Source: Candidatus Gastranaerophilales bacterium (GTDB taxonomy: Bacteria > Cyanobacteriota > Vampirovibrionia > Gastranaerophilales > Gastranaerophilaceae). Taken from it: a stretch of 64,000 nt of DNA. Positions within the stretch are counted from its first letter, which is position 1; every line of letters starts with the position of its first letter. Shown piece after piece: positions 60,850 through 64,000 of the stretch. Location: NCBI GenBank assembly GCA_928722015.1, contig CAKMWI010000003.1:62001-126000 (forward strand). The letters run 5' to 3'. The translations under genes and the position numbers were made by a program. A model generated the notes under the pieces. It was not told the DNA's origin. It was given only the letters and a program-made list of their open reading frames with translations, and did not search any database.

Positions 60850-61687
60850 AAAAATATGTTCATTGCTTTTAGTGATTTTAGTTATACATGGAAATTTTTC
60901 AGTTGCAGCATTAGCAAAGAAAGAGGATAATAATATGACAAGAATTGAAATATGTAAAGATAATTATAATAAGCTTTTTGGCGGTGAGGCTTTGACAAAA
61001 ACCGGTTCGGATGCTGAAATGATGGCAATTTTACAAAAATATATTTTTGGTGAAGTATTTACTGTCGGTGAACTGGATATAAAAACTAGAGAGATGATAA
61101 CTGTTGTTTCGTTGTCTACTCAACAAACTCTTCCTCAATTAAAAGCTCATATTAATGCTGCACTTAATGTTGGTGTGAGTCCGGTGGAACTTAGAGAAGC
61201 AATTTATCAATGTGCTCCGTTTATAGGTTTTCCAAAGACGTTAAATGCAATAACTGTTTTAAATGAAGTTTTTAAAGAACGCGGAATTCAAACTCCACTG
61301 GAAGGTACTATGACAGTGAAGGAACAAGACAGATTTAAAGAGGGTCATAAAATTCAGAATGAATTATATGGTGATGAAATATTACAGTCAATGAAAGGTT
61401 TACCGGACAATATGGGTGAAGACGTCGCCAGAATGCTTACGGAAGTTTGTTTTGGTGATTTTTATACCCGCAAAGGATTGGATGTAAAAACTCGTGAATT
61501 ATTGGTATTGAGTATTCTTGTTACAACAGGAGATATTCAAACTCTCAAAAGCCATATTGTGGGGAATATGAAAGTTGGCAATGATGCTAAAACAATTGCC
61601 GCTGTTATTATTCAGGTAATGCCATATACCGGATTCCCTAAGGCTTTGGCAGCTTTGAAAACATTAAAGCAGACTATTAATGAATGA
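60842..61687 (+). CDS. CMD/AhpD-like protein with optional signal peptide
   Basis: 281 residues. Two carboxymuconolactone-decarboxylase-like domains in tandem (TREMITVVSLSTQQTLPQL ... SPVELREAIYQCAPFIGF; TRELLVLSILVTTGDIQTL ... VIIQVMPYTGF). The CxxC of AhpD is absent, so a peroxidase-type role is unlikely. The first ATG (60842, with AGAGGTG) gives a signal peptide (LLLVILVIHGNFSVAALA). A second in-frame ATG at 60935 has its own AGAGGA and would yield a cytosolic form. Coupled to the DXS-like gene by an 8-nt overlap. Confidence 0.75.
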   Translation: MYRKICSLLLVILVIHGNFSVAALAKKEDNNMTRIEICKDNYNKLFGGEALTKTGSDAEMMAILQKYIFGEVFTVGELDIKTREMITVVSLSTQQTLPQLKAHINAALNVGVSPVELREAIYQCAPFIGFPKTLNAITVLNEVFKERGIQTPLEGTMTVKEQDRFKEGHKIQNELYGDEILQSMKGLPDNMGEDVARMLTEVCFGDFYTRKGLDVKTRELLVLSILVTTGDIQTLKSHIVGNMKVGNDAKTIAAVIIQVMPYTGFPKALAALKTLKQTINE

Positions 61688-61736
61688 TTAAAATTTATAT
61701 AAATTTATATAAAATCCCGAAACTCTACTGAAAATG

Positions 61737-61763
61737 AAGGCATTGCATTATGCAATGCCTTTT
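61737..61763 (+). terminator. Terminator after the CMD gene
   Basis: AAGGCATTGCA-TTA-TGCAATGCCTT (61737-61761) followed by TTAG, an 11-bp stem. Confidence 0.75.
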
Positions 61764-61824
61764 AGTTTGAGAGTAGTTATCAATTAAAAAATTTTATGAT
61801 AAGATGTTTTTCAAGGAGGGAATT

Positions 61825-62241
61825 ATGTATACAATTAAAGAAGTTGCCGAAAAAATGGATGTATCTGAACATACTTTGAGATTTTGGGCAAAGAGTGGAT
61901 TTTTTCCTTTTATAAAAAGAAATGAAAACAATATAAGATTATTTTCTGATAGTGATTTGGATTGGGTTAGAATTGTTAAATGTTTGCGTTCTGTTGGAAC
62001 AGAAAATAAAGCTATAAAACGTTATATTGATTTATGCATTATTGGTGATACTACTATTCCTGAACGTTATGGTATTATTCAGGCTACTAAAATAAAAGCT
62101 CAACAGCAGATGGAAGAGTTAAAACAACAGATGGATTTGTTGGATTATAAAGAAAAATATTATCAAAATCTTATTAAAAATAATTTAAAAGATGGTTGGA
62201 ATCCTATGAATAATATGACTTTGGAATCTGAAGCTGTTTAA
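61825..62241 (+). CDS. MerR-family transcriptional regulator
   Basis: 138 residues. HTH with TIKEVAEKMDVSEHTLRFWAK and the wing ENNIRLFSDSDLDWV, then a dimerisation coiled coil (AQQQMEELKQQMDLLDYKEK). ATG 61825 is preferred since AAGGAGGG precedes it; the frame from 61804 would start before that site. The inducer domain is minimal with no Cys cluster, so a metal is unlikely. Confidence 0.87.
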   Translation: MYTIKEVAEKMDVSEHTLRFWAKSGFFPFIKRNENNIRLFSDSDLDWVRIVKCLRSVGTENKAIKRYIDLCIIGDTTIPERYGIIQATKIKAQQQMEELKQQMDLLDYKEKYYQNLIKNNLKDGWNPMNNMTLESEAV

Positions 62242-62280
62242 AGTTTTTTTATTAGTGATTATGTTTTCGAATAAAATACT

Positions 62281-62312
62281 CAAAAGCCGGAAAGTATACT
62301 TTCCGGCTTTTG
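62281..62312. terminator. Bidirectional terminator
   Basis: Perfect 14-bp stem CAAAAGCCGGAAAG-TATA-CTTTCCGGCTTTTG between the convergent merR and hsp20 genes, with A/T-rich ends on both sides. Confidence 0.88.
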
Positions 62313-62327
62313 ATATTATATTTGTTA

Positions 62328-62783
62328 TTATTTTACTGTTAATTTTTTAACAGATTCTTTTTCTGCATACATTTTTGGAGCAGAAATTTTTAATACTCCA
62401 TGTTCCATTTTTGCTTCTGTTTTATTAACATCAATATCTTGCGGAAGATAGACAGATCTTGAAAATTCACCATATCTAAATTCAGATTTTTTATAAGATT
62501 TTGTATCTTCATTTTTTTCTTCTTCTTTTTTAGCTCTTATTGTTATGTAGTTTTTATCTACATCAATATCAAGGTCTTCTTTTTTTACTCCAGGTAATTC
62601 TGCACGGATATCATATTCTTTGTCTTTGTCTGTAATTTCTACTGGCATTGATAATTTATCCATATCTTCTTCGTACCCATAGTCTGGATAAAAATTGTCA
62701 AAATGTCTGTTTAGAATGGAACTAATTTCGTCATTTACTGATTTGATGAAATTGTCCGGTGTTTTTTTGATTAAAAATCTCAT
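62328..62783 (-). CDS. Small heat-shock protein (Hsp20)
   Basis: 151 residues. Alpha-crystallin domain (DIRAELPGVKKEDLDIDVDK ... EFSRSVYLPQDIDV) and the GVLKISAPK motif of the family near the C terminus. ATP-independent holdase in the cytoplasm. Ends at the shared terminator at 62281. Confidence 0.9.
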   Translation of the reverse strand: MRFLIKKTPDNFIKSVNDEISSILNRHFDNFYPDYGYEEDMDKLSMPVEITDKDKEYDIRAELPGVKKEDLDIDVDKNYITIRAKKEEEKNEDTKSYKKSEFRYGEFSRSVYLPQDIDVNKTEAKMEHGVLKISAPKMYAEKESVKKLTVK

Positions 62784-62879
62784 AATGTACTCCTTTCAAT
62801 TTCTTATTTATTACCTACAATTATATTATTATACTGTTTTTTATTAAATCTTTATTTATTAACCAAAATTTAACATTTG

Positions 62880-62888
62880 TGTTATAGT
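62880..62888 (+). promoter_or_regulatory. Extended -10 abutting ATG 62895
   Basis: TGT-TATAGT followed by 6 nt and ATG, the same leaderless layout as elsewhere in the window. Confidence 0.5.
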
Positions 62889-62894
62889 TAGAGT

Positions 62895-63458
62895 ATGGTC
62901 AAGTTTATTAAGGTCGAAAATGATGATATATTAGAATTGTCAGACTTGGCGTTTGACATCTGGCATGAATACTGGATTAGTCTTTTATCTTTAGTGCAGA
63001 TTGATTATATGGTAGAAAAATTTCAATCTGAAAATGCTATTCGTAATCAAATTAAAACAGAACATTATACATACTTTTTTATAAATGCAGAAGAGGAAAA
63101 TATAGGTTATTTTGGACTCAGTTTAAAACAAGATTATTTATTTTTGTCTAAATTATATATAAAAGAAAATTTTAGGCATTCCGGTTTTGGTACTCAGGCC
63201 TTTAAATTTATCAAGGATTTTGCTCTTTCTAATAATTATGAGAAAATTATTTTAACTGTTAATAAAAAAAATCGTAATGCAATAGATGCTTATCTCAAGT
63301 GGGGGTTTGAAATTATTGATTCTGTTGAGACAGAAATAGGAGAGGGATTCATTATGGATGATTATATTATGGAATACCGTTTTACCCCTCAGCAGTTAAA
63401 AGACAAACAAGAAGAAGAAATGGAAAGTGCAAGAGCTTCTGGTGAAAATCTCCTTTAA
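62895..63458 (+). CDS. GNAT-family N-acetyltransferase
   Basis: 187 residues. The core is DYLFLSKLYIKENFRHSGFG (acetyl-CoA loop R-x-S-G-F-G) with ILTVNKKNRNAIDAYLKWGF, clear GNAT. The C-terminal 30 residues are charged. It could modify a peptide or amine; the target is unknown. No Shine-Dalgarno, start directly after an extended -10. Confidence 0.82.
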   Translation: MVKFIKVENDDILELSDLAFDIWHEYWISLLSLVQIDYMVEKFQSENAIRNQIKTEHYTYFFINAEEENIGYFGLSLKQDYLFLSKLYIKENFRHSGFGTQAFKFIKDFALSNNYEKIILTVNKKNRNAIDAYLKWGFEIIDSVETEIGEGFIMDDYIMEYRFTPQQLKDKQEEEMESARASGENLL

Positions 63459-63529
63459 ATAGAGGATTTAAAATAAAGCTTAAACAATTAAAATAATATT
63501 GGGTAGGTTTTAAATTTTGGGAGGTTTAT

Positions 63530-63766
63530 ATGGACGAAGCTATTATTAATGGATTAGAACTATATTCTCCCGGGAATGATGAAATTTCGGATTCTATTAC
63601 GCAGAATTGGACAGAGCAGGCTCTTGAATGTTATTACATAAATTGTGATTGTAAAAAGTGTTCTCTGTCTAAAGGAAATTATTCGTTTATTTGTCAGATG
63701 CCTAAAGTAATAGATTCTTTATTGGAAACGGTGGGGGAACCTGATAAAAAGTTAAAAACAGCTTGA
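63530..63766 (+). CDS. Small Cys-rich hypothetical protein
   Basis: 78 residues with GGGAGG before the ATG. CYYINCDCKKCSLSKGNYSF followed by ICQMP carries five Cys in about 25 residues, suggesting a zinc or iron-sulfur site. No family recognised. A terminator follows at 63834. Confidence 0.68.
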   Translation: MDEAIINGLELYSPGNDEISDSITQNWTEQALECYYINCDCKKCSLSKGNYSFICQMPKVIDSLLETVGEPDKKLKTA

Positions 63767-63833
63767 TGTATTGATATGGGATGTATTTTAACCACATAGT
63801 GTAATCGCAACCTTGAACCGAATTCTATTGGAA

Positions 63834-63860
63834 ACTAATCAGTTATCTGGTTAGTTTTTT
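63834..63860 (+). terminator. Terminator downstream of the Cys-rich gene
   Basis: ACTAATCAG-TTAT-CTGGTTAGT (one G-T pair) followed by a run of six T. Confidence 0.8.
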
Positions 63861-63874
63861 ATTATATAAACGAA

Positions 63875-63898
63875 AAGCCATAAACGAAGTTATGGCTT
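63875..63898. terminator. Hairpin at the window end
   Basis: AAGCCATAA-ACGAAG-TTATGGCTT; with CGAAAA on its left it could terminate leftward transcription from a gene beyond the window. The bases from 63899 to the end show no open frame. Confidence 0.5.
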
Positions 63899-64000
63899 AA
63901 ATCTTTATTAACATTATTGTGTCTGGTAGTCCGTTAATCCTTTGCAAAATTATTTTCATGAAAATGAAGTAATCTTGCAAGGTGCCATTGTTTGGCTTGA

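Noticed and set aside
63767..63833. Possible conserved RNA (6S or SRP-like) before the terminator at 63834
   Set aside because: No match to the SRP or 6S motifs I can recall; it is more simply the 3' untranslated region of the small Cys-rich gene.

Overview
The window is AT-rich bacterial chromosome (roughly one third G+C by eye) with dense, mostly operonic genes. It combines an outer-membrane system (LptB with a single LptF/G-type permease, a TolC-type efflux channel, a SurA/PrsA-like foldase) with flagellar rod genes, a DUF177-rpmF-plsX-fabH lipid/ribosome cluster and many small lineage-specific proteins. My best inference, from gene content and style only, is a Gram-negative, non-photosynthetic relative of cyanobacteria (Melainabacteria/Vampirovibrionia, Gastranaerophilales-like). 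A 16S or marker-gene search would be needed to settle this.

Layout. 0.1-4.6 kb: surface-glycan decoration genes (galE, GT8 glycosyltransferase, LicD, class V aminotransferase, TagD-like cytidylyltransferase). 4.6-9.4 kb: a tripartite drug-efflux system (emrB, emrA, marR leftward; tolC-like rightward) with a palindromic MarR-type operator in the divergent promoter. 9.5-11.5 kb: an accessory island beside tRNA-Ile with a truncated transposase, an HNH-like zinc protein and repeat-rich noncoding DNA. 11.6-22.6 kb: housekeeping genes (HD-domain protein, recJ, DUF177, an extended L32, plsX, fabH, manC, glyoxalase, murA). 22.8-29.9 kb: one long operon for a teichoic-acid-like phosphopolymer (LicD, two CDP-glycerol glycerophosphotransferase-family enzymes, a TarI/IspD-like cytidylyltransferase, an SDR, an MsbA-like exporter). 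30.0-33.8 kb: DUF3137 and membrane proteins, tRNA-Leu, then a decayed mobile region with two diverged copies of a structured RNA, a GC-rich hairpin patch and a frameshifted DinD/BRO-like remnant. 33.8-38.1 kb: a kinase-like small protein, a frameshifted GNAT gene, flgB/flgC and two flgF/G paralogues, and a Spy-like protein. 38.4-46.3 kb: CorC/HlyC-type protein, mfd, foldase, an alpha/alpha-barrel-like protein, a diguanylate cyclase. 46.5-54.8 kb: NAGPA-like protein, lptF/G and lptB, tRNA-Cys, ctpA, a secreted HExxH protein, a TPR protein, an FtsB/DivIC-like protein and a cell-surface protein. 54.9-64 kb: aminotransferase, GNAT-like protein, sugar isomerase-like protein, hypotheticals, a DXS-like enzyme with altered acceptor-site motifs, a CMD/AhpD-like protein, MerR regulator, Hsp20, GNAT and a small Cys-rich protein.

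Points that stand out: (i) the two structured-RNA copies around 32.0-33.6 kb have compensatory changes in two helices; (ii) at least six genes place the start codon 6-7 nt after a -10 box, usually an extended one, and lack a Shine-Dalgarno, which suggests leaderless mRNAs; (iii) four unrelated glycan enzymes in two loci share one N-terminal module; (iv) ribosomal protein L32 has a roughly 50-residue Lys/Ala/Glu tail. I found no CRISPR array, rRNA or complete insertion sequence.
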